DNA of 64,000 bases from Sipunculus nudus (GCA_026874595.1 CM049309.1:51062079-51126078); one strand, 5' to 3'. Positions 46,101-59,800 are shown, numbered from the stretch's first letter. Numbers and translations: made by a program. Notes: generated from the sequence alone by a model not told the origin.

Positions 46101-47160
46101 ATACCACTGCAAATATGCAACTACATGTCATATATGAATGACGCTGAGAGTTAAAGGATTAAACTCCGCATTAATTCAGGTTAGGATCGAATTCGTATAC
46201 GCTCAGGTAAACTTTCACTTTTTATATATGCACAGTATAAATAAAGATATATTGCATCTGAATGGAACCATTTTTTCTGACATTTATATTTAAATTTGAA
46301 GTAGATCTTTGGCTTTGTGTGGAAATTTCAGGTTTCCTCTACTCAAGATAACCCGCGATAACTTGAACCCCCGGGGTATAGATATCAAAGATATCAAGAA
46401 TGGCTAACAGATATACATAAACGTTTATATAATTATAAATTAATTAAAATAATTAAATTAATTTACAAATTAAATGAACCTATCACAAAGAAAAGGACAG
46501 ATCATTAACAAATTCACTTTGCCTAACATTCAAACCATCAACTTTGCCAAGCATGGAGTAATCTGCCTTTAGCTTTACCTTAAGGACTGTGATGAACTTA
46601 TCCTTTTGTAATAAAGTACAATAAAGTAACTGATTACTCTTTGAGACAGACTGTCTCGTTAGGTCATCGCCTCAATTCATCACACTTTATTAAGTGCAGA
46701 ACATATTAATTCATTTATATCATATGACAGCATAAAATACAAGTAAATAAACAGATCTAGACTCACGCTACGGATAGCTCAATGAAATACTATGGATTAA
46801 ACTTGACACGCGACTTGTACACTGATAATGATTATTAATGTCTGTCTTCTGTTGGCAGGGTGCACAAACAGCGCACTTGTTATGGCCCACACCTGAGTTA
46901 AGGCCCAACATACAGAATATTTTCTTGACTCAGATCACGTTATAAACATTAAAGATTACTTTTGGTCATGTGAATTGAACAGTGCCAATGATTTTCACTT
47001 GCAGATCAATATACCTGTCACAGAGATCGTTCATGACATGTTATAAAATAGACTGGATCATGCGAGTTGAATATTGACAATTATTATAAACATGTATGCT
47101 TTTTCGAGGGAATATTGTACAAGCAAGTTGAGGTAACGTGACTTAATGTATATAAGCGTG
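46101..47160. other. No supported gene
   Basis: AT-rich. 'GGATCATG-GA-TTGAA-A-TG' appears at about 46,965 and 47,055, a weak local duplication. Confidence 0.35.
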
Positions 47161-47241
<81 letters not shown>

Positions 47242-47420
47242 GGACGGACAGAGAGAGAGAGACACACACACACAGAGGAGGAGGAGAGAGACAGGTAGAA
47301 AGTTTTACAAAGAGAGACAGAGAGAGAGAGAGGTAGACATGGAAACAGAAACAGAAAGACAGAAGCAGAGAAAGGCACAGACAGAGACACAAAGGGAAAG
47401 AGGAGGCAGGGAAACAAGAC
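47161..47420. repeat. (GA)n microsatellite with GA-rich tail
   Basis: About 75 bp of pure GA, then GAGA interrupted by ACAC and GACAGA words up to about 47,420. Long minus-strand Ser-Leu frames over it are artefacts. Confidence 0.95.
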
Positions 47421-48689
47421 AAATTAAATCCGGGGAGATCCGAAACAATGTTTGTGTTAAATGTTACCATTATCAGCACCAACCACATATACTTACGTAA
47501 TAAAGCCACCAACTGTACATTACATCCTGTCAGTATATAAAAAAACAACAAAAGGATTGTCTAAAATATCCCCGCTGTTGCCGGAGGTAAAACTAGCGAT
47601 ATGATATATATATTCATTTTCACTTCATCGTACCCAACAAGGGCCATTGATAGACACAATCATATGTAAAAAAGTGTCTGATGCAATCTTGTATACGGTA
47701 ATAACGAATGAACTTTATAAATCTCAATTTTGATAATTAGACATAGTCATGGGGTGGAATGTGAGCCACTAACATAACATAAACATTGTTATTCGTACAT
47801 CCAAAATAAATCAATAAATTAATGTTCTCAGAGAGCGAGTTTATTTATCCAAACAGAACATCAGACGAGGGCCACTTTGGCCAACTGACATAGGAGAATC
47901 TATTGAGAAGTAAAATTGCCATGCTCAGTCATGAAGTAAGTAAAACAACACTGCAAGGCTCGAAGAGTATGCCAATATTTTCGTCATTTTTGATAATACC
48001 TCATGGCATTCAGGTACACTATCTCGTAAATAATTCGGACCATTCGTTAGATATGATTTTGTACTTTCTAACAACACCTACCGTAGGCGAGAAAAAATCC
48101 GGTATCTAAACATAATGGTAAATCTCCTTGCATGTTTGTTGAATTTCTGACCACACGAATATACGACTACCGAATATACACGCATACACCAAAGCCGGTC
48201 GAGGATAGCCAACCTGTACGCGTCAAAAGAAATGACTTCTTACAAAAGAGATGGATTTATACTTTGCTTTGTGAGGTCACACGTGTTCGGCAGTTAAAAT
48301 CCACCTTTCGAAAGGCCTAATGTTAAGACTACCGGCACGATATTGATGCAATAGGATGGATGACCGTTGCAGTGCATTTCCCTTATGGCTCAAGTAGGCC
48401 AACCAGTCCAAAATGCATGCCTACTGAGTCATGAATTCACAGCTAAAGTGAATCGCAAGTGTTCCGTGTTGTGAATATTGTATCTCCTTTCTTGATACGT
48501 ATCAGCTCTTTTAAAGCCAGCTAGTATTCACCTGCATTATGTGTAGTGATTTCTGGGTTATTCTGTGTACATAAAATTCCTGCTAAAAATGGTTTGTGGA
48601 TGACCGCAGTATGGACTTATTTATCTATAAGATGTTAGTAAACACGCTACATGCGCCCATTTTGACAAACAGATAAAAAAGAGGCCAGT
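47421..48689. other. No supported gene
   Basis: Short plus frames at 47,903-48,320 only. No domain or splice support. Confidence 0.35.
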
Positions 48690-48925
48690 AATTACAAAAC
48701 GCCACTTGCTAATCTCTGGTTCGTGTGACTGGCCAATACATGTCCTCGTTGAATTTGTTAAGCTTATCTTGGCGCCCCCCATGTTATACACGCTCATATA
48801 AGCAAAAAGAACAGCCTTTGTACCATGGGGTCGCTATTATCTGTCTTATTTTTTTATAAGAGGTTTGGGAGATTATCGAAAGTAAATAATGATTTAATAT
48901 CGGAATATAGGCCCTTCATTGCTCT
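48690..48925 (+). repeat. SINE-like repeat R1, copy at 48.7 kb
   Basis: 'CTGGTTCGTGTGACTGGCCA', 'ATGTCCTCGTTGAATTTG', 'TTATAAGAGGTTTGGGAGAT' and the end 'ATATAGGCCCTTCATTG' match the R1 consensus pieces. It is the most diverged of the four. Confidence 0.55.
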
Positions 48926-49799
48926 ATGTTAATACCTCTGCCTGTAAGTTAAATTAGATCGTTAAGAGTATTAATCGCAACAAGAGCGTATTTTGAGCAG
49001 TTTTGCGTCAGTGCCTAATACTGGCTTGTGGTCGTTTAAGTGGCAAAAGTCATAATCTAAGCTCAACAAACAGATGACAGTGACAAGGAAAAACTAAAAG
49101 CGTGAGCCTTTTTGTATTAAAGAACCGTGTTATTACCAGCTGATACTCTTGATATCTCACCATATATCATTAATTATAAGAACCCGGTCTCACAGGATCG
49201 CAGCTCATTACTTGCCTGTAACCAGTTCAACCGGTTTTAACGTAATTTGCTGAAAGACGAATAAACCATCAAACAAATAAACATGGGTCAAAGCATTCCC
49301 TCCTTGGTGGCAGTTTACATAACAGGATCGATACATGGCGCATCACCGTAAATCTGCGAAGTGGCTAAGTACATGGCAGTGTACATGGGCATCCAGCAGA
49401 GTTCGGATATTACCTAGTTGACTTAGGAATATATATGATAGATATGTTTATGTGATATATGATAATTGTTATAAATTGTTAAGATCATAGGTGTCAGAGA
49501 ATAAATTTTGTTATCCATACCTTCAAACATACACACAAACACGCGCAAAAACGTAATCCGCCCATTTTTAAAAACAAATTAAAGTAATCTGCAATCATCT
49601 GGTACTGGCATTCTGTGCCTAATATCATAGGACATGTATCTGATTTCACAGGACTTCAATGTACACATTAATTTTATGAATTTCTTGGTACACTCGAAAA
49701 AAAAACTTAACATCATACAGGTAATGTTATACAGGTCTTTCATAACCGTAGGCTAAACAAATATTCAGACTATTCTAAAGTAAACGTTTAATTACTCAC
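48926..49799. other. No supported gene
   Basis: AT-rich. A 22-codon ORF from ATG at about 49,283 was seen but is too short to call. Confidence 0.3.
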
Positions 49800-50290
49800 C
49801 TTATTATAACTGCATATATTCCGACAAAAATAAGGTAATCCAGTTCCTCAGGCCTGATCGGCTGTAATACCTGTGCGAAGCGTCGCTGATGTGTACTTAA
49901 CCGTCAGCACGGGTAAAATACAAGGTGTGGCTATTCTGGCTGCGACCATCAAAGACAGAATATATATTAGCTGGCGTGTCTCTGGGAGGTCTGGATGAAA
50001 CAAGAAAGTGTTGCAGCACCGGTAGGTTTGGTATCACAGCCCTGAAGGCAGAGAGCTAGTCGTACATCACAGCGTATCTCCACCAGTGCACTACAACCGC
50101 GCTGTTTCTATCGGCCACCATGTGTATTGTGTGATGCGTGCGACGTGAATTAAACACACAACAAGAAAATCTAAACGAATCTTTGCCGCTCGCGGATTCA
50201 TCAGTGAACATCAGTTACAGATAGCCTATGGTCATTAAAAGCTGGAGGAGGCGTTCTAGGGGTCGCAGCTCGTTATGTAGTGTCAAAGAT
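49800..50290 (-). promoter_or_regulatory. Candidate 5' exon region of a minus-strand gene
   Basis: GC rises to about 48% here. On the minus strand the segment ends at ATAAG|GTGAGT (donor at about 49,801). It contains only short ATG frames, so if real it would be a mostly untranslated first exon with its start somewhere below 50,290. No TATA box or downstream coding exon was identified. Confidence 0.2.
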
Positions 50291-51580
50291 TAAAATGAAT
50301 TATTACCCTGCAGCTATTCAACAGGTTATGCAAAACACCTCGTTTTGATTTATTACAGCTCATTTTAAAACTGATTAATTTGTATCATCCAATAGACTCC
50401 GCTTCAAATAGAACAAGGGATTTATCAGTTGGATAACAATCAGTATAGTTAAGGCTGATTTGATCCGACTTCTCTGCCCTGCCGCAGTGCCATGTGTTCC
50501 TGGAGTCAGGGAAAGATTGATGCTTGTTCGTCCCAGTGCATTCCGATTGAGGGACAGATTATTGACTTTCAAATTAACTCCCAAGGTAACATCAGCACTC
50601 CAGCCCTTAGGAAATGTCAGCTATTCTTTTTACCAATAAAGGATTTAGGGAGATTCCCACTAAAGTCCCCTAAATCTGTTTTGGGAATCCGGAAATTTTG
50701 CCCCGTGCTTCTTAAGTGAAGTTCTGGTCTTGGCAAGCTTAACCGTAGATGCAGGATTCAAACAGAAGCGCAGTGAGGAGGCTGGATTGTTTTAAACTCC
50801 TGATTCCAAAATGTATGGTTGAAATATTATATGGGTTGTGTTAGCAATGGAAGGAGATGTAATTATCCTTATTTTTCAATTCAATTAAGCAAATCATTAT
50901 TTCATTCTCAATCTGTGACTTACTCTGAGGTTTTTACAAAAGGCACTAAATAAATGGCACTGATCTATAGTGATAATAAAAGACACAGCAGGGATCATAA
51001 ATATGGTCATGTCCAAAGTACCAAAAGATGTACAAATATCACATTTTGAGTTCATAAATCGTTACGTTTGTTACGGGCATTTAAGTAGATATTGGCGAAA
51101 TGTAGAATTGTTAAAATACATTTGTTAGGCATCTGTTATACTGAAAGCTCAGTGTTAAAAACTGGCATTTCAAATTTTATGTCATTCAAAACTGGTTCCT
51201 GTAATTTGAATCAGCGCTCAAAAGACATTTTTATTTCCTGGAAAAAAACTGAAGGCGAATACTGCATTATTATATATATGTGCGTTGTCATCTGTTTTAT
51301 ACCCTGATTAATGAGACAGGAACAACTACAAGACACAGTCTCAGAAACGCCCTGTTTAAAAGTGGGGGGGGGGGGATAGTCAATGTAATCTACCCCCCCG
51401 ATATTCTGATAATAATATTTATACATTGGAAATGAAATATATTAATAATTAGTATTATAGATTTTGGTTTCTTTTCTGAGTTTATTTTGAAACATTAAAT
51501 ATCTTACTGGAAACGTATAACTTATTTTTTAAAACCTTATCCTCAATTGTAATATATTTGAAATGTGTAACAGACTATAA
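50291..51580. other. No recognised gene; open frames at 50.4-50.7 kb
   Basis: A GC-richer tract (50,460-50,640) is open in two plus frames and one minus frame, none with a recognised domain. A G-run lies at 51,364-51,374 with C-run partners at 51,393. 50,719 onwards is featureless. Confidence 0.3.
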
Positions 51581-51584
51581 AATG

Positions 51585-51643
<59 letters not shown>
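51581..51643. repeat. (TA)n microsatellite
   Basis: About 55 bp of pure TA. Confidence 0.95.
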
Positions 51644-51646
<3 letters not shown>

Positions 51647-51681
51647 CCGATTACCGTCTAGTAACTGCGAGTGCCCTCCCC

Positions 51682-52005
51682 CTAAAAAAAACCTTGAAAA
51701 TGAATAAACGCCACTTCATAATCCAAACCTCTGCAAACAATGAACAGACAACCTAATTCCCTAGAAAAAAAACCCACATAGTTTCTTGATACCTTTGTGC
51801 ACGGGTCAAACAATCTGTCTGGCTCTCTCCCACAAACTTTCAAACAAATAATAACACTATCATCCCAGGGGACCCGCAGCAAGAGGCAATAATACTGGAC
51901 GGAGCAGGGTACCGTGTTCCGACCAGCAGATAACGCTATTCTAGGTACGATATAAAACCAAGAAGGCTTCCTGCTATTTTGCCTGGGTTTACTCTTCGTC
52001 CCCAT
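51682..52005 (-). CDS. Unidentified 107-codon ORF
   Basis: The minus-strand frame starts MGTKSKPRQNSRKPSWF and has several Cys and Arg residues (RVPWDDSVIICLKVCGREPD). No domain is recognised and the base composition differs only slightly from the surroundings. Probably a chance frame. Confidence 0.15.
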   Translation of the reverse strand: MGTKSKPRQNSRKPSWFYIVPRIALSAGRNTVPCSVQYYCLLLRVPWDDSVIICLKVCGREPDRLFDPCTKVSRNYVGFFSRELGCLFIVCRGLDYEVAFIHFQGFF

Positions 52006-52429
52006 TAACCTGTCGCTGTGTGCTTATTTTAGGACATGAACAATTTACAAATCACTGAGCACTCAGCACAGAGGAAATACGTCCTCTAGCTGGCGTAAAA
52101 GAAATGCTGAAAATAGTCTGAACAAGATATATACCATGCTATTAATCCTGGTCGCAACAGGCATGCCTCGTCTTAGGCATTAGGTGTGACACTCGCACAA
52201 TTATCCCTCGCCTCATTGTCGTGAATGACGCTCGCCTCGATCACATGAAAACGTGCACGAGCCTCACCCGCTGAATTTTGACAGCTTTAAAATTCTCATT
52301 GAATTGAAGGAGCCCATTGCGTAAAATTAAAATCATATTTTAAACATTTTATAAAATCAAACAACAAAAGAGCCGATTCCACGGTGTTTAGACTGTCCGT
52401 TTATTTTTGCCCAGAACTGGCCATGGATC

Positions 52430-52565
52430 ATAATCCAAACTCATTCTATAAGGACATCTAGCGGTAAACAGACGAACCAGAAGTTTGAAAATGACAGAAG
52501 ATTGTGGTGCCTCGCATGCTTTCGCCAACAATACTTTCCAGTTAGTATTCAATTAACCACTTCTT
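52430..52565. repeat. Ancient dispersed repeat, copy 1
   Basis: 'ATCATAATCCAAACTCATTC', 'GGACATCTAGCGGTAAACAG' and 'AAAATGACAGAAGATTGTG' align with 55,797-55,935 at roughly 70%. The family is unknown. Confidence 0.5.
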
Positions 52566-53547
52566 GTAACATGCCGTTCTGTTTGTCAACATCGGTAAGT
52601 GTACAGTGTTTTACTAACAGCTTGTAGATAAACAAGCTAATTTATTCGTCACAGGGGAGTAACAAAAACTTTTCTTAGCAAGAATTTACTCAAGTATATA
52701 AAAAATACTGGTGTAAAAATATTCTACGAAATTTCGTTGAGCTTTTTTCTATATTTTCAGTGTTATGGTATGTGGCCTTGTTACACTTCACAGAGCCAAC
52801 GTCCACAGGTGTAAAACCGGTGTGAATCCCACTTTCTTCAGTATCTTTTTTTTTTATTATTTTACTAGCATATTACCAGTTCATTATTAAGCCATCTATT
52901 TTCATTCCAAATACATATGTCCAATGGTGCTGCAAGTTCTCTTAGTGAATACACATGCATGCATAGTTTCTGATAAATTGTGATAGTCCTTTCACAAAAT
53001 AATCTCAATAAAAATAAAACCTCCGGATTTAAGGGAATATGTTAAACATCCCCTTGTAAAAAAAACACTTTTAATCGTTCCCGACCTTTCAAGACTGTGC
53101 ACTTCCGCTGACTGGTCTGATACGAGTTGCGTGGCAACGGTTGTGTGGCCCCACCTTGATTCTTTTTCTTTGTATAAATTCACTGATGTTAATGTGGGAT
53201 AGGTATTTACGGAACATGTGAAAGCATGCAACGATGGCAAATACAATTTTGACAAATAGTTCAGATGAAGTCAAAAGTGTAACCATATCTGATACTTTGT
53301 TTGAGTAACACAATAGATATTGGCAGATACCAGAATATCTTAAGGATGAAACTTTATATGTTTAACATACCTAGTGTGTAAATGGGTCCTTTTAATTAAC
53401 GATGATGGACGTTCATGAAGCAAGCGGGGAGGGTAAAATTTATTATATCTCTCATGATATTAAAGACAATTATAGCATGTTATATCAAAAGGTTCTATAC
53501 TAATCATACTATAACGCTAAATTGGGTCATAAGACGTGTATATTACA

Positions 53548-53549
<2 letters not shown>
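52566..53549. other. No supported gene
   Basis: AT-rich, with short overlapping minus frames at 52,992-53,313 and no recognised domain. Confidence 0.3.

Positions 53550-53619
<70 letters not shown>
53550..53619. repeat. (TA)n microsatellite
   Basis: About 68 bp of TA repeat. Confidence 0.95.
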
Positions 53620-53623
<4 letters not shown>

Positions 53624-53643
53624 GCCAGTCTGTCTCATTTCAG

Positions 53644-53909
53644 CTAGTTCCGACCACTTAAAGCTAGTTGATACTAAATGTCAGTCCAAACATTGGTCCC
53701 TCAAGCCGACGACATTACCACTTTCCCGTCATTCCCGACCACACGGGTCTTGGCCAGCCGAAGCCCCAGTCCAAACATTCGCCCATGATGTTTCTGTTCA
53801 AACATTCACAGACGACACCAAGTGCTTCCCTTGTCTGCCCTTCTCCGCTGGCTCCCGCCAGTCAGAGCTGGTTTTTCTATCAGAGCTCCCCCCTGTAGCC
53901 ACCCCCTGA
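53644..53909 (+). CDS. Candidate terminal exon or ORF, Pro/Ser-rich
   Basis: After a strong acceptor (TCTGTCTCATTTCAG) the frame starting two bases in stays open for 88 codons to TGA, with GC near 53%. It repeats 'CAGTCCAAACATT' or variants at 53,681, 53,768 and 53,794. A second frame is also open over most of it, so coding status is uncertain. The peptide (SDHLKLVDTKCQSK..., PVQTFAHDVSVQTF...) is not recognised. It could be a repeat-derived tract. Confidence 0.28.
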
Positions 53910-54540
53910 GAACAAGAATACTACCGCCGTGATATTTCAAACTTTAATGGCTATGCCTCGGGCTTTTGGCGAATTGTTTCTGGTTTTCCTTCACCGTCAG
54001 GTAATGCACTTATTGTTTCTCCGAAAGCCGCCGGGAAACGGAAATGAAAAAGTAAAGACCTGGGATTTCATGAATGTAGCCCCGTAGACAAACCATGAAG
54101 CTTTCGTAAGTACGATATATGGATACAGATCGGTAAGTTTACGACTTTACTCGGTAGCAGACTAAATAACACATACCAAAGTGTGTTTTATGGATGCTGC
54201 GAATAAAATACATGGAATATTTATAACGGAAAAACATGAATGTTTAAAGTATATTGCCTATTAACTGTATAATTTGCTTATACCTTCCATGAATTCTGAT
54301 ATACAACTGGCCTGAAGGTCATATCTTTGTGGTCTGTAATGCCACAAGGCGTGTTAGAAGCATTATATATAAGGTAATTTGAGAACATTTTTAAGAGGGC
54401 TTTAGTCCTACGAATTGGCTTTTCGTCATAACATAATTTATTTCCTGATTTACGATGGAGGCAAATGGTGTACCATTATTTGTGACAGCATCTATAAACC
54501 AAAGGCCTGTTTAAAAATATACCATATAATATTACTAGAT

Positions 54541-54584
<44 letters not shown>

Positions 54585-55320
54585 GAAAAAAATCTTTGAT
54601 ACATTATGTCACACGGTCCGCAGTTATATATTAATGAGACGTATATTTGTGTGAATTTTTTATTCGAGTTTTTACCTATTTTTACCTATTGTACCTATAT
54701 CAGCTATGCTCATTACATTAAGCTGATTAAATAATGCCTGAAAAAAATAAAACAATTTATATACTTACAGCAAACAGTGAAATCAATACAGTTTTAGTTA
54801 AATCAATACAATATTCACCAAAAAAGTCGAAAGTTTGAAGGAAAAAGTCATTTTCTGTGTGTCTAACTCAACATCCACCGGAGTATATACCAAATGGGAT
54901 CTGTGCTTTATATGACATGGCCTTTGTAATTGTTGGTAATTTATGTTTTAGTTCTTTCTATCGGTATTTATTTCCTATTCAGTTTGCTTCAGTATATTTA
55001 TTCATTAAGATCCCTGTCCTAGTGACTTGTAACATTCTAATGATACTATAACCAACACCAATTATTATTTATAACTCAGGACCAAATTTGCTCCATCAAG
55101 GGACCATGTCAATAGTGAAATGTTCGTATTCCAGCGAGAGTTATTACCTTTACAACTGAAGAGAATCGTTTGCTTCTGTTTTTCATTCTTCTTTAGTGGT
55201 AACAGCCACCGCTTTTGTAATGCTAGCTTAACTAAGTTGGTACATCTGCAGAATTCCATCCCGGTTTAGGACTTCGGGACCAGGCCTGATGTCTATCACA
55301 CCTGCGGGCCATGGGTTATG
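53910..55320. other. No supported gene; (TA)n at 54,543-54,581
   Basis: AT-rich, with one 39-bp TA run and short frames only. Confidence 0.45.
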
Positions 55321-55324
55321 CTGG

Positions 55325-55765
55325 GTTATGTAACAGTACAGTGTAAGCCCCGGATGGCGCCCGGATTCGTGATAGTCTTCAGTTTGTTTTCGGGATTATA
55401 ACAAAAACTTCACTTTTGACTGTTATTCTCTGAGAAGATTTATGTGAACTGTTCATCTGGGTTGTACGTTATAATGGACTTGTTGTCGCTGTGACAGTGG
55501 TGGTATCCAGCTACTGTACACTTTATATATATACTTGTATTGATTTACTGTTGTACTGTTGTTATACTGTGAAATTGTATTGATTTAGTGTATTGTCATG
55601 TTAGGATTGTTTTAAGAATAAATTATAATTATTTGTTAACAAAAAAACACTGACTTTTTTATTCGTTCCCCTAGACACTTCACAAAGATTTTTTTTTTTA
55701 TATCTCCATTACAAAATTTATGTTCATCACGCATACGTGATCTGTTTATATTAAGTTCCGTAACA
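55325..55765 (-). mobile_element. LTR-like sequence (minus), possible solo LTR
   Basis: The minus strand starts TGTTACGGAACTTAATATAA followed by CAGATCACG, and matches the start of 59,801-59,920 over about 115 bp ('AACAGATCACGTA-TCGTGA', 'GTAATGGAGATA', 'GTGTCTAGGGGAA-GAATA'). A TGTTACG start is common for LTR retrotransposon LTRs. The far end near 55,325 (CTGTTACA on the minus strand) is a guess. No gag or pol frame is seen. Confidence 0.45.
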
Positions 55766-55796
55766 ACTTGTTTATAACACATGGAGGATCCACCAA

Positions 55797-55935
55797 AATG
55801 ACCCATCGTAATCCAAACCCGTATAACAAGGCCATCTGGCGGTGAATCATACGAAGCTGATTCTTGTAAATGACAAAGAGAGAGTTGCTGCTTGTATTCT
55901 CACCAGTAACCACCAATAACTATTAATCATTCACC
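55797..55935. repeat. Ancient dispersed repeat, copy 2
   Basis: Counterpart of 52,430-52,565, including 'CATCTGGCGGTGAATCATAC' and 'AAATGACAAAGAGAGAGTTG'. It lies just outside the LTR-like sequence. Confidence 0.5.
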
Positions 55936-56634
55936 TTCCGGACATGTGAAGTCAACCACCTTGATTTCATATATCAAGTTGGTATAAATGCATATGTATG
56001 AAACTAAACTCTTCTAGGGCAATACCTGGCTGAGAAATTATGTAACCTTGTCGACAACCAAATGAAGAATACATTGAATTAATAAATAAACTAAATAATA
56101 AAAATATCGACAAGTAAAATGAGTTGTCCGCAACTGAGCAATAATGGGAAACCGGCTATGGAATGTACGTCCATGGAAAGTACATCAAGGTAAAAAATAA
56201 CATTATATGCAAATATGGAACCTATCACTAATATGCCAAAAAATTTAAAATCAGCCACACTTGAGTTCTGGCGCAAACATCCGCCGGGCAGAAGAAGGAA
56301 TAAAAAAAAAAACACTTGTAAGGCCAATAAAGATTGGGTTCTCAGATACTTTTTTTCAGAAATCAGTGCGCGAGGGCGATTATTATTTTTTTTACCTTTT
56401 TTGTATGTTTCGATAAAAATGTCATATATGATCAGGGACAAGCATGAGGATAAAAGGATTGTTGAGCTTAACAGGTAACAACACTTCATAATAAAGGAAA
56501 TTCTCTTCTTGAAAGAGATGTCCGAGCGGCTGGAGCTAAATATTGGTAAATTGAAAATCAAAATTGAATTTTTTATGCGGGGGGGGGGGGTTAAATTGAC
56601 GCGCGCGGTGCCTGAGAATCATACATTAATTTTC

Positions 56635-56665
<31 letters not shown>

Positions 56666-57179
56666 GCTTAATCGATAGTTTGCACTCTCGGGGTACTAAG
56701 AGAGTATACCCAACAAAAACGGTTTGACCCAAATATTAATGTGGAAATATATTTATTAGGGGGCTTTGGGGCTTAAAGAACAAACCGGAACAACCGGAGA
56801 CAACGTCGAGAATCTCACATTCCTGTTTCCAGTGGTTATTGTAAGGAAGCAGTAAAACATCAGGAAATGTCGACATTTCCGGTTGAAGCTGGCTGTGTGT
56901 TGATCTTAGGGCAAGCATACATCCTAAAGAGCAGGCACTAACAACATCCTGTTTATAGCGAAGGAATGGTAGAAACTTTTTACCTGACATTATCGGACAT
57001 TTCTACTTCGTCGCCAATACCTGCCCGCAGGGGAAGGAAATAATTGCGACTCTTGTGTTAAACCCGGATTTAATTTGCACGACGTAGAATTTATTTATGT
57101 TCCCGTCATGAGAAATCGTTGCCCTTCAGTAAAGGCTGCACGAACAATCCAGGGTAGATCGCTTGGTTAAAAAAATCCT
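55936..57179. other. No supported gene
   Basis: A 156-codon minus frame (56,561-56,091) is Leu/Ile/Phe/Ser-rich from poly-T and AT-rich sequence and lacks a domain. A G-run is at 56,580-56,590. Confidence 0.4.
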
Positions 57180-59800
57180 CTCGTTGTGTTATATATGATT
57201 CATAAATCCCATAATCCCTCACTCCCACAGAGCGCGCACATGTACCTTTGTCGTTATTGCTCTCCATTGGATGAAAACCCGGTCGACCTCACCGGTTTAG
57301 CTCAAATAAAACAGCATCCTGCCACCATGGTGCTTGTCAATAAATATCAAATGTGGTCACACACTGAGAACCGAGACTCCGATATATAGACATTACATCT
57401 ACGCATCACTTGCAAAAGTTTAATTGTCAAATCGCTGAAACTTTAAGGCAAAGGCCACACCAAGAAAATAATTGTTATATGGACTCACCCCTCCCTTTTT
57501 TTATTTATCAATCTTTTTTTCTAATGAGGACAAAGTCGTCTGTTATGTTCCTGATTTGTACTGTAGGGTTACAAGATATCTGGGAAATTAAATCTGGTTT
57601 GGGAGAATTTTTAAGCTTGCATAATTTCACCGGTCTCGACCCGTTGATAAAACAAAAATTTCGCTCGCTGGTAAAAAAATATTTGTTCACTGGGTGATTC
57701 TAATATTAATTAACAGTTTTGGAGTAGCCTAATTACAAGGTACTAGCATTGTGTAAAAAATATGCATGTATTTATGTGTGTTTGTGTAGGGTATGGGTCT
57801 AGTTGTGTATAGGTGTGTGTATGTACATTGATCTCTCTGCTTCTCTCTCTCATTTGTATCAGGATTCCCTTAGACGTTTTATTAGGTCTTAATGATTGTG
57901 AACAAGTTGTGCCAACTTTGACTTGGTATAAAAGTATTGTCTATGTATTTTGAGTGTTGACTCTGCACTAAAAATATACATTTCTCTCAAGGTGTACGTC
58001 TATCATTTGATTCATTTCACCTCTCTGGTGATTTTAATTTTACGGATTTTAATTTCCCATTTTACTTACACAGGGTCTTATAAAACTTAGGTAGTAATAC
58101 AATCCGCATACACCCCAAAATGGAAACCCCCGCGGCATCATAGATGGCGACAGCTGGCAGAAAAAAAAAATTATATTTTTTATGGTCCTAAAAGTAATTG
58201 TTTCTCCACCGGTAAATACTGACCCTCCGTCTGCATAGATTTTTCCAGTAATGCATGTGGTCTTGCTGTGACTAAAATGATCTGATTGAATGAAGGTAAG
58301 TTCAGGGTATAAAGTATATATTGTTTCTCGGTTAAATACCCGTAAAATATCTCCGCTTTCATCGACCAAAAAAAAGGTGTGAATCTGTTTGTTTTTTTTT
58401 TTTGCAGAGTAATTTCAAAGCTCGAGAGCCTATATTATGTTGACATTCGATTCAATTAAAACTGATTTTTAAAATCGCTACTTTTACCTTATAACCAGGC
58501 CCTAAATGAAAAGGACGATGAGTTTCTGACATGAAATCTCCCTAAATGATTATTTTAAATGATATTGAAGGACACGTAAGAGTACACACGATAGAAAAAT
58601 GTAATCATCTAGGTAAAAACATATAGCATCTATATAAATGCAACTAGCAATATTTCATGTAAAAGATTAACAATGAACTTTGATCGATATAATCTATTAA
58701 CACAATTAGCTTCACTACAACTTATTTAACTTTTTTTTACTTTTCAAATTCTTGAACTGCCAGTATATATCTCCATCGATTCTCCCGTATGTGTTACAAT
58801 CCCAGATTAACGTCCCTATTTGGGTATGGAAGAGCTGGATAAATAATACCGTTACAAGAGTTTTTGTACATCTGTCAGTTTGCCTGTATACACTAAACAA
58901 AAAAGCTACTGGTACATTTTAATCAAATTAAGAGAGAATTTTAGATACATTATTTTTACAACATAAACGCTTCTTCAGGTTGGTAAAGGTATGCGCTCTT
59001 TAAGCGCTCTCTGGTTTCCCTACAAGACTCCATCCATCAGATATTGCAATTTACAACAAAGACAAGCGCTTAACAACTTGGACTACCCTTCACATTTGTG
59101 TGGATTTCATGACTCAGGAGACAAAGTGATTCTAGTCCGCTAACTACACAAAAACATGCGTGAGAGCGTCAGCTTTAACACGCTGAGTACGGTGCACTGC
59201 CGTAACACAGACTTAGGAAAAAATACTAGACCTATTTGTACCCCTTGCTCAAGGATAGGCCATCAAGTCGCACAATAATGTATAATTTTTACCACATAGC
59301 CTGGGGAGAAATAATTAAATAAAATACGAAAGGTGTCCCACGCTGTCCGTGCCGATGTATCCAGTTGTGTGAAAACAGCCGCACTGTTTGCTGAGCGTGG
59401 GTCGTAAACAGCTTCATAATACTTCCATGACATGTTTATGGACTTCCTGTGCTGCCTTGGGAGGTCAACCCTGACAGAATTCCGATCTCATCTATTTGTC
59501 GAACATCCATGAATTTAGCGCCTTAAGGTCCACAGTGTGAATACCCAACATTTTCACTATTTCGTTTATACATTTTCCGCGTTAAGGATATTGGATATGC
59601 ATTGTAACTGTATGTACCTTATTCGAATGACATACAATGGAATTTGAATAAAATTTATATCTATTTAATCCATGGACCGATCAGAACAGCCTTTCTGTTT
59701 TTTACAGTTTAAAGTGTCAACCACTCGTCCGGGAACCTGTTTTTGCTCTCCATTTAGTAGATTGCTGTTCCGGAGGTCAATATATATTATAAATATATAT
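57180..59800. other. No recognised gene
   Basis: 57,230-57,388 is open on the plus strand after an acceptor-like 'CTCACTCCCACAG' (MYLCRYCSPLDENPVDLTG), about 47% GC, but no donor or family is evident. The rest is AT-rich without motifs. A weak inverted pair (CCCACGCTGTCCG / GCTGAGCGTGGG) lies at 59,338-59,402. Confidence 0.3.

Noticed and set aside
47058-47551. 155- and 119-codon minus frames rich in Ser-Leu
   Set aside because: Translation of the (GA)n tract; no unique coding part.
56091-56561. 156-codon minus frame, longest not on a microsatellite
   Set aside because: Low-complexity Leu/Ile/Ser/Phe composition from AT-rich DNA, no domain, no splice context.
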